Positions 7,828 through 17,937 are shown, counted from the first letter of the stretch. The stretch is DNA of 40,222 nt from Treponema sp. (GCA_031281555.1 JAITFK010000003.1:1-40222); one strand, 5' to 3'. The notes: generated from the letters alone by a model not told the origin. Numbers and translations are program-made.

Positions 7828-10800
7828 GTGAAATCCGTAAGGTTTTTTAATTCCTTGATTACACAGATGCTTTTATTTCTTGTGATGTTGGCGGTAGCAA
7901 TATCTGTAGGTACTGTTACTACTCAAATGCGTGTATCCAGAAAAGGAACGCATGATAGATATGCTTCTCAGGCTGAAATTGCCGTTCGCTTGGCAGCGTC
8001 TTTTATCTCAGCGAAAGAGATAGATTTCTATTTAAAGACATTGGAAGAAGATGATAATTACCGCAGATTACTTGATATCCTAAAGTCCATACAAACCATG
8101 TCGGGTATGACATATGTATTTGTTACCCAAATAACCGATGGCGGCGAGTTATTTGTTTTTGACACCGACCCCGATGATGATACCCATATGGTGCTTGGCA
8201 GTTTCTCTGATTGGGCGGAATCCGGGATTGATTCCCCGCTGCAACCCGTTTTATCAGCCGGGAAAAAGCCGGCCCCTTATATTTCCGATACCGAGTGGGG
8301 TTTTTTTCTAACCGCCAGGGAACCTATATATAGATATGACGGGACGACTGCCGGTTATGCCGGAGCAAATTTTTATATGGGAACCGTTTTGGCCGATCAG
8401 GCAAGTGCATTGCGTACCAATATAATTGTTACTGCTTTTGTATTTGTGATCAGTTTGGCAGTGTATTTTTTAATCGTATATAAACTTGTAGCTGCCCCGT
8501 TAAGAACATTGACAGTCAATGTCGGCAGGTTGTCTGCCGGTGAAGTGCTTTCGCGGGTTTTATCATCCAGGGAAAATGAATTCTCACTTTTGGAAGATAC
8601 TTTTTCCGATATGAGCAAGCGTAATGCTCACAGTAAAAAAATAACGGATGTCCTTAACAAGACGGCTATAATTTTTCTGTCGCATCGTGATGGAGCATTT
8701 GATAATATGATGACAGCAGGGGTGAGTCTGATTGCCGATATGGCTGAAATTGACAGGCTGATTCTATGCCGCAATCATATAGCAGCCGACAGTTTGTGTG
8801 CGTCTGAAGTTTACCGCTGGGACAGAAGTTCCGGGGGCAGCACCGAATTAATTGAGTCTCTCATTAACGTACCTTATGCGCAGTTGATACCGGATTGGGA
8901 AGCACTTTTGTCCGAAGGGAATCATATAAATAGTCCGTCAAGACTGCTGCTTGAAAGAGTCGCTAACACACTTAAATCATTTGGGGTACTGACAGCCGCT
9001 GTCATACCGATACATATAAACAATGCGTTTTGGGGCTTTGCGCTTTTCGGCGATACCAGAAATGAACGTTATTTTGAGGATGATATTATTGAGATGCTGC
9101 GCTCGGCGGCATTTTTATTTGCGAACGCGTTCATTCGCGCCGACATGGAACGTGATATTAAAGAAGCGTTGAATAATGCGATGGAAGCAAGCAAAGCAAA
9201 AAGCGATTTCCTCTCCAACATGAGCCATGAAATGCGGACACCGATGAATGCGATCCTGGGTATCACTGAAATTCAACTGCAAGACAAAACGCTGCCGCCG
9301 GGTATATGGGATGATTTGAACAGGATCTACAATTCAAGCTATTTATTGTTGGGTATTATCAACGACATATTGGACCTGTCCAAAATTGAAGCGGGCAAGC
9401 TGGAACTGGTGCCGTCCAGCTATGATGTTTCAGGCCTCATCAACGACACCGTTCATCTCAATGTCATAAAGTACGAGGGTAAGCCGATTGAATTCAATCT
9501 TCAGGTGGATGAAAATATCCCGTCAACGCTGTACGGCGATGAATTACGCATCAAACAGATTTTAAACAACCTGCTTTCAAACGCATTCAAATATACGGAT
9601 GAGGGTGAGGTTTCGCTGTCAGTTGCCGCCGAATATGCGCAGCATGAAGAGCCGCAGATAACGCTTGTGTTCTGCGTAAGCGACACGGGACAAGGTATGA
9701 CCCCTGAGCAGTTAGATACACTGTTCGATGAGTACACGCGTTTTAATTTGGAAGCCAACCGTACAATCGAAGGTACGGGCCTAGGTATGAGTATTACGAA
9801 GCATCTCATCCGCATGCTGGAAGGCGAAATCTCCATTGAAAGTGAACCTGGTAGAGGTTCGGTATTTACCGTACGTTTGCCCCAGGGGATTATCAGCGAC
9901 GGGGTTTTAGGCAGGGAAATGGCTGAAAACCTCAAGCAGTTTCGTCTTGGCAAAACAGAAAAAATAAAAAAATCGCCGCAAATAGTACATGAATATATGC
10001 CCTACGGCAGAGTTTTGATAGTAGATGACGTGGAAACGAATTTGTATGTCGCCAAAGGGCTCATGGCCCCTTACGGCTTGTTGATTGAGACCGCCACAAG
10101 CGGTCTAGAAGCGGTTAACAAAATCAAGAGCAGCGCTGTCTATGATATCATATTTATGGACTATTTTATGCCAGGAATGGATGGCATAGAAGCGGTAAAA
10201 ATCATACGCAGTCTGGGGTACGCTCATCCGATCATCGCCCTAACCGCCAACGCTCTGGCAGGGCAGGCGGAGATGTTCATGGAAAACGGGTTTGATGGTT
10301 TTATCTTTAAACCGATAGATATACGCCAGTTGGACCTTTCGTTGAACAAACTGATACGTGACAAACAACCGCCCGAGGTGATTGAAGCGGCACGGCAGCA
10401 AGCTCTCAAGGATGTACAGCCTGCCTCAGGCTCGGAACTGGCGGCAATTTTCGTGCGGGATGCCGAAAATGCCCTTGAGCGTCTGAACGCGATACACTCA
10501 AACGCATACCGTAGAATCGACGATATCCGGATGTTTGTAATCAACGTCCACGCGATGAAAAGTGCCCTTGCAAACATCGGTGAAACCGAGCTTTCCGCTG
10601 CCGCGTACAAATTAGAACAGGCAGGACGGACGGAAGATATAAAGGTAATGAGATCAGAAACCCCGGTGTTTCTGGAAGCATTGCGTGAAGCGATCGAAAG
10701 AAACAAACCCAAAGAAGACGATGGTGAAGCGGTACAGGAAGATTCTGAGGGCATATGGACGTATTTTTGTGGGAAACTGCTTGTTATTCAAAAAGCGTGC

Positions 10801-10983
10801 GAGGAGTATGATGAAATAACCGCTAATACGGAATTGGCTGAACTGAGACAAAAGAAATGGCCGCGTTCTACCAATGAACTGCTGAACACTATCGGTGAGC
10901 ATTTATTGCACAGTGATTTTGAGGAAGCCGCGAAACTTGCGGATGATTATGCGAAAAATAAAGATATGCACCAAGTATCGTGA
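7828..10983 (+). CDS. Hybrid sensor histidine kinase/response regulator with HPt domain
   Basis: N-terminal TM segments, SNMSHEMRTPMNAILG (H-box), DTGQGMTP and GTGLGMSITK (ATPase), IIFMDYFMPGMDG (receiver), VHAMKSALANIG (HPt). GTG 7828 is preferred; the ORF track gives TTG 7774. Confidence 0.9.
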   Translation: MKSVRFFNSLITQMLLFLVMLAVAISVGTVTTQMRVSRKGTHDRYASQAEIAVRLAASFISAKEIDFYLKTLEEDDNYRRLLDILKSIQTMSGMTYVFVTQITDGGELFVFDTDPDDDTHMVLGSFSDWAESGIDSPLQPVLSAGKKPAPYISDTEWGFFLTAREPIYRYDGTTAGYAGANFYMGTVLADQASALRTNIIVTAFVFVISLAVYFLIVYKLVAAPLRTLTVNVGRLSAGEVLSRVLSSRENEFSLLEDTFSDMSKRNAHSKKITDVLNKTAIIFLSHRDGAFDNMMTAGVSLIADMAEIDRLILCRNHIAADSLCASEVYRWDRSSGGSTELIESLINVPYAQLIPDWEALLSEGNHINSPSRLLLERVANTLKSFGVLTAAVIPIHINNAFWGFALFGDTRNERYFEDDIIEMLRSAAFLFANAFIRADMERDIKEALNNAMEASKAKSDFLSNMSHEMRTPMNAILGITEIQLQDKTLPPGIWDDLNRIYNSSYLLLGIINDILDLSKIEAGKLELVPSSYDVSGLINDTVHLNVIKYEGKPIEFNLQVDENIPSTLYGDELRIKQILNNLLSNAFKYTDEGEVSLSVAAEYAQHEEPQITLVFCVSDTGQGMTPEQLDTLFDEYTRFNLEANRTIEGTGLGMSITKHLIRMLEGEISIESEPGRGSVFTVRLPQGIISDGVLGREMAENLKQFRLGKTEKIKKSPQIVHEYMPYGRVLIVDDVETNLYVAKGLMAPYGLLIETATSGLEAVNKIKSSAVYDIIFMDYFMPGMDGIEAVKIIRSLGYAHPIIALTANALAGQAEMFMENGFDGFIFKPIDIRQLDLSLNKLIRDKQPPEVIEAARQQALKDVQPASGSELAAIFVRDAENALERLNAIHSNAYRRIDDIRMFVINVHAMKSALANIGETELSAAAYKLEQAGRTEDIKVMRSETPVFLEALREAIERNKPKEDDGEAVQEDSEGIWTYFCGKLLVIQKACEEYDEITANTELAELRQKKWPRSTNELLNTIGEHLLHSDFEEAAKLADDYAKNKDMHQVS

Positions 10984-11262
10984 ACGTATTGATTTTTAAT
11001 AAAGGACTTATTTCCGGATAAGCTCTTAGTCTAAGCTTGACGGGAATATGCAGTGTTCCGTCTGTCTATTTCATCTTGCGGTGAAGGACAAGGTAGTTCA
11101 TAAATTCCCGAACCACAAGTTTCCGCTTTTAACGGTAAGTAAAGGAATACTCTTTGTAAAGAAGACCGACTTGCATTAAATTAATAATTATTCTATTATT
11201 TGCAATGGTTTGCCTGTGTGAGACTGCGTTTCAGTTGATTTTTACGGTATTTGGAGGAGAAA

Positions 11263-12255
11263 ATGACAAGACCGGTAACTATTTTTTCAGGACAGTGGGC
11301 GGATTTGCCCTTTGAGAAATTTTGTGAAAAGGTAAAATCTTTCGGTTATGACGGAATTGAAATCGCCTGCTGGGGTGATCATCTGGATTTAAAAAAAGCG
11401 GCGACTGATCTTAAATATGCGGAAGATCGTAAAAACATTTTAAAAAACTTCGGTCTTAAAGTATGGGCTATCGGGACTCATTTAATCGGACAGTGCGTGG
11501 GTGATAACTGGGACCCTCGCCTGAACGGTTTTGCACCGTCCAATCTTGCAGGGAAACCTGAGGATATTCGCAAATGGGCTATTCAGGAGATGAAATACGC
11601 TGCTGTCGCAGCAAAGAATCTGGGAATAAAAATCGTTACAGGTTTTATGGGCAGTCCCATTTGGGCTTACTGGTATTCCTTTCCTCAAACTACGGAACAG
11701 ATGATAGATGACGGGTATAAGCAAATCATTAAAAACTGGACACCTATTTTTGACGAGTTTGACAAGAACGGTGTTAAGTTTGCTCTGGAAGTACACCCTA
11801 CGGAAATAGCGTTTGATTATTATTCCGCCGAGCGGCTTCTAAAGGAATTCAAGAACAGAAAAACACTTGGTTTTAATTTTGATCCTTCTCATCTTATTTG
11901 GCAGGGAGTGACACCTCATATTTTTATAAGAGATTTTGCGAAACAAATTTTACATGTTCACATGAAAGATACGGCGGTTACCCTTGACGGTAAGGCAGGA
12001 ATTCTCGGCTCCTTCCTGACTTTTGGCGATGTAAGGCGCGGCTGGAATTTCCGTTCGCTCGGGCACGGCGATGTAGATTTTGAAAATATTATCCGGGAAC
12101 TTAACGCGATTAATTATAAGGGACCGTTATCTGTTGAATGGGAAGATTCCGGCATGAACAGGGATTTTGGTGCGAAAGAAGCCTGTGATTTTGTTAAGAG
12201 TATTAATTTTTCTCCTTCGGATGTTGCTTTTGACAGCGCGTTAAAAGCTGAATAA
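11263..12255 (+). CDS. Sugar phosphate isomerase/epimerase (xylose isomerase-like TIM barrel)
   Basis: SFGYDGIEIACWGDHLDL, VKFALEVHPTEIAFDY, LGFNFDPSHLIWQG, HVHMKDT, GHGDVDF, GPLSVEWED. RBS GGAGGA before ATG 11263. Confidence 0.85.
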   Translation: MTRPVTIFSGQWADLPFEKFCEKVKSFGYDGIEIACWGDHLDLKKAATDLKYAEDRKNILKNFGLKVWAIGTHLIGQCVGDNWDPRLNGFAPSNLAGKPEDIRKWAIQEMKYAAVAAKNLGIKIVTGFMGSPIWAYWYSFPQTTEQMIDDGYKQIIKNWTPIFDEFDKNGVKFALEVHPTEIAFDYYSAERLLKEFKNRKTLGFNFDPSHLIWQGVTPHIFIRDFAKQILHVHMKDTAVTLDGKAGILGSFLTFGDVRRGWNFRSLGHGDVDFENIIRELNAINYKGPLSVEWEDSGMNRDFGAKEACDFVKSINFSPSDVAFDSALKAE

Positions 12256-12273
12256 GGCAAAGCGGCTGTAAAC

Positions 12274-12345
12274 GGACGATTAACTCAGCGGGAGAGTGCT
12301 ACCTTCACACGGTAGAAGTCACTGGTTCAATCCCAGTATCGTCCA
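12274..12345 (+). tRNA. tRNA-Val (anticodon CAC)
   Basis: Cloverleaf: acceptor GGACGAT/ATCGTCC, D stem ACTC/GAGT, anticodon stem CTACC/GGTAG with loop TTCACAC (anticodon CAC), T stem ACTGG/CCAGT with loop TTCAATC. Confidence 0.92.
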
Positions 12346-12395
12346 CAAAATTAGTTTTGTTACTGGTTCAATCTTTATTACGGGGGAAATAAAGA

Positions 12396-13325
12396 ATGAA
12401 AAGTTTTTTGCCTGTTCTTTTATTTTTTCTTTGCGGGGTATTGTACTCTTCTGAATATATTTGGGACTTTATCAACGCGCTTGCAAGGAATGATTTTTCC
12501 GTTATAGAAAATATACTTAAAGAAAATATTAATAAAATACCGGCAGAGGAAAAAAGACTCCTGATGAATTTTTCCCTGAATTATTGTTGGGGAGAAAATG
12601 CGGTAAAAGCAATGGATATTCTAGAAAGATACAATATCCGTCCGACAGGTTATGATTTATTTACGGCAATTAACAGGAATCAGCCGGATATAGTTATTCA
12701 ATCCGTAATAAGCAGGGGAGTGCAGGCTAACGGTGAAATACTTCTTTTGTTAACGGAAAAACAGAGGTTTAATCTTGCTGCGCGGTTAATAGAGTTAGGA
12801 ATAGATGTTAATTATCAGTATCCGCTGTCGAAAAGTTATGCGGACGGCATGACACCGCTTTTATATGCCTGTAAAGCGAATAATTTTGAACTTGTGAAAA
12901 TGCTCGTTGAGCACGGAGCCAATGTTCAGACAAGGAATAAAAACGGAAGCACCGCTTTATCAATAGCCCGCGTAAACGGAAACACTCAAATTGCGGATTT
13001 TTTGATCGAAAAAGGAGCTGTTGAATCCGGAAATTATTTACCGCCGCGGCAAAGTACGGGTATTTCAGGTTTTCCGGAAAACGAAACTGTTTTTCAAACA
13101 GGAACTTACTATGTTCTCGGCGGGAGTATTAGTATGAGGTTTTCAGGTAACGCTAATTCAGGCAGTATAAATTACATCGTAAGCGGAATGTCAAGAACAG
13201 GTGTTTACAAAGTTGAAGGGAGTAATTTATCTTTAGCAATGGACGGGCGTACATTTATATATAAAGTTGATTCCAATATGTCATTTTCAGGTAACGGTGA
13301 AGTTTGGGTAAGATCCGGAAATTAA
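12396..13325 (+). CDS. Exported ankyrin-repeat protein
   Basis: N-terminal signal peptide MKSFLPVLLFFLCGVLYSS. Repeats DGMTPLLYACKANNFELVKMLVEHGANVQTRNKNGSTALSIARVNGNTQIADFLIEKGA. Confidence 0.8.
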   Translation: MKSFLPVLLFFLCGVLYSSEYIWDFINALARNDFSVIENILKENINKIPAEEKRLLMNFSLNYCWGENAVKAMDILERYNIRPTGYDLFTAINRNQPDIVIQSVISRGVQANGEILLLLTEKQRFNLAARLIELGIDVNYQYPLSKSYADGMTPLLYACKANNFELVKMLVEHGANVQTRNKNGSTALSIARVNGNTQIADFLIEKGAVESGNYLPPRQSTGISGFPENETVFQTGTYYVLGGSISMRFSGNANSGSINYIVSGMSRTGVYKVEGSNLSLAMDGRTFIYKVDSNMSFSGNGEVWVRSGN

Positions 13326-13332
13326 GCAGTAT

Positions 13333-13887
13333 TTACCCTTTTAGATCTACAAGTGAAGCTGAGTTTGAATCATTGAAATTGGTTTTTCTTCCGCCTGCCG
13401 TGTATGGATTGTTTCGCAGAGCTTTGATTTCTAAACGAAGTTCAACCATACGCTTGGAAAGCAATTCCCTGTTTTTGGTTGAACGTACAACGGCCTCATT
13501 TTTAAGCTTTTCCAAAGATGCCTTTAAACCATGTACCTCATCAGGGGCTTCGAATTTTTCCGCGCTTTTTTGCGTTGTAACTGCCGCTGTTGAAATGAGG
13601 GAATTGTACATTTCCTCAAGAGGATCTATAACTTTTTGTATTGAAAAAATATCAGCGACAATTTTTTCTTCTATTTCTACATAATTTAAAAGGTCTTCAG
13701 TGCTGCCTGATTCAATTACGCTCTGTTGTTTATCAAGCAGATTCAGATAGGAGCGAAAGCGATCCCGCTGTTGTGATAAAAGAGTTTTAAAACGTTTTAA
13801 AACCGCGACTCTCTGGGCAAGTTCCGTTGAATCAATGTTATCGTTTACATCTGCCGGTGTATTTTGCCTGTTTGTTAAAGCCGCCAT
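13333..13887 (-). CDS. FlgN-like flagellar chaperone (putative)
   Basis: 184-aa, probably helical protein (LAQRVAVLKRFKTLLSQQRDRFRSYLNLLDKQQSVIESGSTEDLLNYVEIEEKIV) immediately downstream of fliS. Confidence 0.55.
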   Translation of the reverse strand: MAALTNRQNTPADVNDNIDSTELAQRVAVLKRFKTLLSQQRDRFRSYLNLLDKQQSVIESGSTEDLLNYVEIEEKIVADIFSIQKVIDPLEEMYNSLISTAAVTTQKSAEKFEAPDEVHGLKASLEKLKNEAVVRSTKNRELLSKRMVELRLEIKALRNNPYTAGGRKTNFNDSNSASLVDLKG

Positions 13888-13904
13888 TTTTCTCCGTTTT
13901 CCTT

Positions 13905-14354
13905 TTATCCGGCTATATTTAAGCCTACAACCTCACGGTTTGAATGGTCAACTGTATTCTGACTTGCTATTTTACTCCATGAATCCCTTAGTTCACAAAG
14001 CAAATTTTTAACTGTTAACAATCTGCTTGTATCTTTTGTGATATTTGCTTCTATTAATTCCCTGTTAAACCATGTATATAATGAAAAGAGGTTTTTTGAA
14101 ATTTCACCGCCCTGTTCAAAATCCAGGGAAACCATTAATTCAGTCAATATTTCTTCGGTTTTCATAATCGCTTTATTGACTTGTTCTATTCGGCTGGGGT
14201 CTTTTTTTTGCTGTTTATTGTCTTCTTCAAGGAGATTAATTGCTTTAGCCAGCTGTTTCGCCGCTTCATCATACAGCATGACAATAAGCTGTCCTTGTCC
14301 GGCAGTTATTATTGTAGTTTCTTTATATGTAGATGACGCGTTTTTATATGCCAA
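13905..14354 (-). CDS. fliS: Flagellar export chaperone FliS
   Basis: YKETTIITAGQGQLIVMLYDEAAKQLAKAINLLEED and SLYTWFNRELIEANITKD fit FliS. Confidence 0.88.
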   Translation of the reverse strand: MAYKNASSTYKETTIITAGQGQLIVMLYDEAAKQLAKAINLLEEDNKQQKKDPSRIEQVNKAIMKTEEILTELMVSLDFEQGGEISKNLFSLYTWFNRELIEANITKDTSRLLTVKNLLCELRDSWSKIASQNTVDHSNREVVGLNIAG

Positions 14355-14408
14355 AATAGTCCTCCCAAATTAATATCGGTAAAAAAAAACTTTACTTGAG
14401 TAATAAAG

Positions 14409-14519
14409 GATTTTCCAAAACTTCAGTTTTTGGGAAATCTACTTTAGATTTAAAGGAAAAACTGGCCTTTTGGACAGCTTTTCCAGAGCATTTTTTAAAA
14501 CTAACCGAGTTTTGGAAAA
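14409..14519. repeat. Cluster of three adjacent inverted repeats sharing TTTTCCA/TGGAAAA arms
   Basis: GATTTTCCAAAA...TTTTGGGAAATC (14409-14439), GGAAAA...TTTTCC (14455-14484), TTTTCCA...TGGAAAA (14479-14519). Confidence 0.55.
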
Positions 14520-14533
14520 GGCTCAATATTTAA

Positions 14534-15205
14534 TCAATTTGTTTTTATTACCAGTATATGTCTTTCCTCTTCAAGAAAAGGTACATTATAAGAAATTGTT
14601 TCCCAATTACAACCAAAATCCTTAAAAGGAGCCATTTCATGTTCTGTTTTTTTAAGCCGCCCCTTATACGCGGCAATGATACCTCCTTTTTTCAATACAT
14701 GGATAAGGATTTTTAACAATTTCGGTTCCATAGGTTTAAAGGCGCGGAAGGTTACCATGTTAAAACTTTCTTTTTTGGTTTTTTCAAGTTCCCCCTCTTC
14801 TACGGTGATGTTGGGAATTTTTAATATTGCTTTTACGTTGCATAAAAAGGCTGCCTTGCGTCCCATTCGTTCAATAAGGGTAAAATCGCAGTTTGGCATA
14901 GCAATGGCAAGCGGTATTCCGGGGAAGCCCGCTCCAGAACCTGCGTCCGCTATTACGGGTTTTTTTGTTTCTCCCAGTAAGCGGTATAAAATTCCAAGCG
15001 GTGCAAGAGAATCAAGAATATGCTTTATTATGAGTTCTTTTGTATTATTTGTTCCGGTAAGTCCGTAAGCGGAGTTAAAAAGCTCGATCTCGTTTTTGTA
15101 ACGGTCAAGAAGAGATACTACTTCTTCAAAGCGGCAGGAAAGCAGGCCAGCGATTTCTTTGTCGCTTTTCAGCAGGGCTCTGATGCCTTCGGTAATTAAT
15201 TCCAT
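14534..15205 (-). CDS. rsmG: 16S rRNA (guanine(527)-N(7))-methyltransferase RsmG
   Basis: IADAGSGAGFPGIPLAIAMPNCDFTLIERMGRKAAFLCNV is characteristic of RsmG/GidB. Confidence 0.92.
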   Translation of the reverse strand: MELITEGIRALLKSDKEIAGLLSCRFEEVVSLLDRYKNEIELFNSAYGLTGTNNTKELIIKHILDSLAPLGILYRLLGETKKPVIADAGSGAGFPGIPLAIAMPNCDFTLIERMGRKAAFLCNVKAILKIPNITVEEGELEKTKKESFNMVTFRAFKPMEPKLLKILIHVLKKGGIIAAYKGRLKKTEHEMAPFKDFGCNWETISYNVPFLEEERHILVIKTN

Positions 15206-15218
15206 CCAAGACGCGTTT

Positions 15219-16454
15219 TTATATAAACCGTACCAGGTGTTTTTCTTCTATAAGACCATTGGTACGGGCCAGGATATAAGAACCAAACGCGCATAACATA
15301 ATGTCGATAAATGTACCGACAGCTACAAGGTAAAAAGCCAGCGGTCTTAAGATCAGATAGCCCGCCTTGAATTCACCGCCCCCGTAGCTCAGGCATATTG
15401 CGGCTAACGCAATGTATGCTCCGTCGCCGGGATGGCGCGCGAGCAGGAATGAAATTACAAAAGCGTATAAGCCAATCTTAAATAATTCAACTGAACCAAT
15501 TCCCATATACGAATAAGATTTGATAATGACGATAAACCCCGCCGCCGCTGTCATGGCGCTGCCGCATCTGCAAAAAGTTGTAAAAAGAGCGATGGATAAA
15601 GAGCTGGATCGCCTGCGTATGCCGAAATTTTCTTTTGAATGGCGCTGAAGTACCGGAATTGTTAAATTGATGTCTCCCGAAAAAAACGCTGAAAGCGCAG
15701 GCCCAAGGAAACCGGTAAGAACGAGCCATGGATTGACTCTGGGTTTTAAAAAATAGAGAAACAACGGGAGAATACCGAAGCACAACACTACGCTGAATAT
15801 TCCAAGCATAACTACAAGGTCTTTATAAACTTTGGCTTCCAATATGCCGTTGAAGCGAACTGCCCAATATGAAGAAAGTACAATAATAATAAACCCGAGT
15901 ATTTCAGAGAAGAATGACGCTATATGGTAAAAAATACGTGAAAGCGAATCAACAAGTGATATAACAAGTTTTGAATAATTCCTGTCGTAGTTGAGCCCCA
16001 TACCAAGGAAAAAAGCAAACACACAGACAGGGAAAAGGTATATTCCGTTTCCGCCAAGTACGCTGAGCATATTTGACGGAAATAGTTCTAGAATGTCTGC
16101 CGCAGGATCAACGTTTGTTATTTCCGTAAGTTCAGCTGATTCTATAGGCACTCTGTTAGGTGAAAACATGACTGTAGTTATAATACCGGAAAATATTACA
16201 AAAGCGGTCATCACAATTATAAGCAGGAGATTTTTTAAAACCATCGACCAGAACTGTTCGTCCATACGCAGTTCGTAAACTGCGACTGTAAGTGAAAAAA
16301 CCAGCACAGGAACTACCGCGTAACGCCCAATACCAAGGGCCAGTTTTTCCAGCCAGCTTAAAACAGAAATTACTCCATGACTTTCGGTAGGAAGCAAAAA
16401 GCCGATTGTCATTCCCAAAATGGAACCGATTAATAATTTTACCCAAACTTTCAT
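15219..16454 (-). CDS. Dicarboxylate/amino acid:cation symporter family protein
   Basis: 411-aa multi-TM protein. KLLIGSILGMTIGFLLP at the N-terminus and FSGDINLTIPVLQRHSKENFG resemble the DAACS/SLC1 family. Confidence 0.7.
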   Translation of the reverse strand: MKVWVKLLIGSILGMTIGFLLPTESHGVISVLSWLEKLALGIGRYAVVPVLVFSLTVAVYELRMDEQFWSMVLKNLLLIIVMTAFVIFSGIITTVMFSPNRVPIESAELTEITNVDPAADILELFPSNMLSVLGGNGIYLFPVCVFAFFLGMGLNYDRNYSKLVISLVDSLSRIFYHIASFFSEILGFIIIVLSSYWAVRFNGILEAKVYKDLVVMLGIFSVVLCFGILPLFLYFLKPRVNPWLVLTGFLGPALSAFFSGDINLTIPVLQRHSKENFGIRRRSSSLSIALFTTFCRCGSAMTAAAGFIVIIKSYSYMGIGSVELFKIGLYAFVISFLLARHPGDGAYIALAAICLSYGGGEFKAGYLILRPLAFYLVAVGTFIDIMLCAFGSYILARTNGLIEEKHLVRFI

Positions 16455-16486
16455 AGTTGAAGGATAATATATTTTAAGATACTGGG

Positions 16487-17632
16487 CTAGAGGCGTATAA
16501 TACGCGCAGTTGTCAGAATTTCCTGGCCTTTTTCGGTTATGAGGATGTCGTTTTCAAGACGGCAGCCGCCAAGCAAGGTGTCGTAAAGACCAGGCTCTAT
16601 TGTAAAGATCATTCCCGGTTTCAAAACCCACTCGTTGTCGCTGCGGTTTCTGATTACCGGGTATTCATGTTCCTGAAGACCGATGCCGTGCCCAAGACCA
16701 TGCGGCATTTCCTTTTTTGATTTGGCGAAAAAAGTATCGACAGCGGCGGCAATATCCTTAGCAGGCGTTTCGTTATGTGCCATTGCGGTTGCCAGCTTTG
16801 CGGCTTTTTCTACCAAATTAACAATTCTTTCCTGTTTGGGATTAAGATCGCGGGCAAAGGTAAGCGTTACATCGGTGCAGTAACCGTTGTATTTTACACC
16901 AAAGTCAAGAATTGACAATCCCTTCTCGCCGAACGGAAAATTTGTCCATGCGGGAAAAGCGTGAATTGCGAAACTGCGGAATGACCCTGCGGCAAGAGTC
17001 TCAAAACTTGTTCCTTCACAGCCTCGTTTGCGGGCTTCAATTTCTATAAACAAGGCCGCGTCGGCCTCGGTTTTAATTTTTTCTTCCCGTACATTTTTTT
17101 CCAGAAGATCAATTAATTCATTTGTTATATCCGCCGCTTTCCTTATATCCGCAATTTCTTCTTCGTCCTTAACCGCGCGTAATTTGTCAAGCTCAACGTT
17201 TGCGCCGTTATTGCGGCACAGGATATCATAACCTGAAAGCTCTCCTACATAGTCAAGGAAAGAAGGATAGGGAGTAACGGAAGGTATTTCGATTTTTGAG
17301 CCTGAGGGAATTTTAAATAATTGTAATGCCGCGGCAATTGCTTTTATGGGCTGTCTGCCGAAATCATTGTAAGCCGCAATCATAACAGGAGATAAGCCTG
17401 CGTAAAGCTTTGCAAGGTTAATATCCCATGCCGCGAGTATCGCTTTGCTATTTATTTTTCGTGAAGGAACTTCTTCCTGTGTGATAAAAAGAAGCGCGTC
17501 TCCGGGATGTCCTGTAAGCCAGCGGATATTTTTATCGCGCCTTCCTTCCGTATCTTCAAGCATTAATAGGCTTATGCCTTCTTCTGTCATCCAGTCCTGA
17601 ATCTTAGCCAGACGAGTTGAATAGTTTTCCAT
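16487..17632 (-). CDS. Aminopeptidase P / Xaa-Pro peptidase family (M24)
   Basis: ILDFGVKYNGYCTDVTLTFARD, MPHGLGHGIGLQEHEYP and GMIFTIEPGLYD metal-ligand motifs. Confidence 0.88.
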   Translation of the reverse strand: MENYSTRLAKIQDWMTEEGISLLMLEDTEGRRDKNIRWLTGHPGDALLFITQEEVPSRKINSKAILAAWDINLAKLYAGLSPVMIAAYNDFGRQPIKAIAAALQLFKIPSGSKIEIPSVTPYPSFLDYVGELSGYDILCRNNGANVELDKLRAVKDEEEIADIRKAADITNELIDLLEKNVREEKIKTEADAALFIEIEARKRGCEGTSFETLAAGSFRSFAIHAFPAWTNFPFGEKGLSILDFGVKYNGYCTDVTLTFARDLNPKQERIVNLVEKAAKLATAMAHNETPAKDIAAAVDTFFAKSKKEMPHGLGHGIGLQEHEYPVIRNRSDNEWVLKPGMIFTIEPGLYDTLLGGCRLENDILITEKGQEILTTARIIRL

Positions 17633-17646
17633 GAAATCAGGCCTTC

Positions 17647-17937
17647 CTACCGCTTTTCTTTAACCTTTTCCTTTTCCTTTGTAATCTTTAATTCAAGTTT
17701 ATCCATCATCTTGTCGATTGCTTCCGTTATGTCAAAATCTTCTTCCTTGACATGAATAGAAACTCCCCAGCGGAAATTTACAGTCGCTTCCGCGTCAAAG
17801 TCTTTTTCTTTTTTTATTGTAATAATGAGATCCACAATCATGCTTTCCGCATTGTGAATTCTTTCGATTTTTTTATTTAAATATCCCCTTACATCATCAT
17901 TCATTGTAAAGTGTACAGCTTTAATGTCTGTGTTCAT
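17647..17937 (-). CDS. hpf: Ribosome hibernation-promoting factor (HPF/RaiA, short form)
   Basis: KAVHFTMNDDVRGYLNKKIERI...ATVNFRWGVSIHVKEEDFDITEAIDKMMDKLELKITKEKEK. Directly downstream of rpoN. Confidence 0.85.
   Translation of the reverse strand: MNTDIKAVHFTMNDDVRGYLNKKIERIHNAESMIVDLIITIKKEKDFDAEATVNFRWGVSIHVKEEDFDITEAIDKMMDKLELKITKEKEKVKEKR

Noticed and set aside
9501-9953. Minus-strand 150-aa ORF antisense to the kinase ATPase domain
   Set aside because: Shadow ORF of a conserved coding region; no domain signal.
10224-10754. Minus-strand 176-aa ORF inside the hybrid histidine kinase gene
   Set aside because: Antisense to a confidently coding region; Ser/Arg/Ala-rich shadow translation with no recognisable family.
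11030-11160. Short minus-strand frame reading ...YLPLKAETCGSGIYELPCPSPQDEIDRRNTAYSRQA*
   Set aside because: No clear start codon or RBS and no family recognised; under 60 codons. May be a gene remnant, but unsupported.
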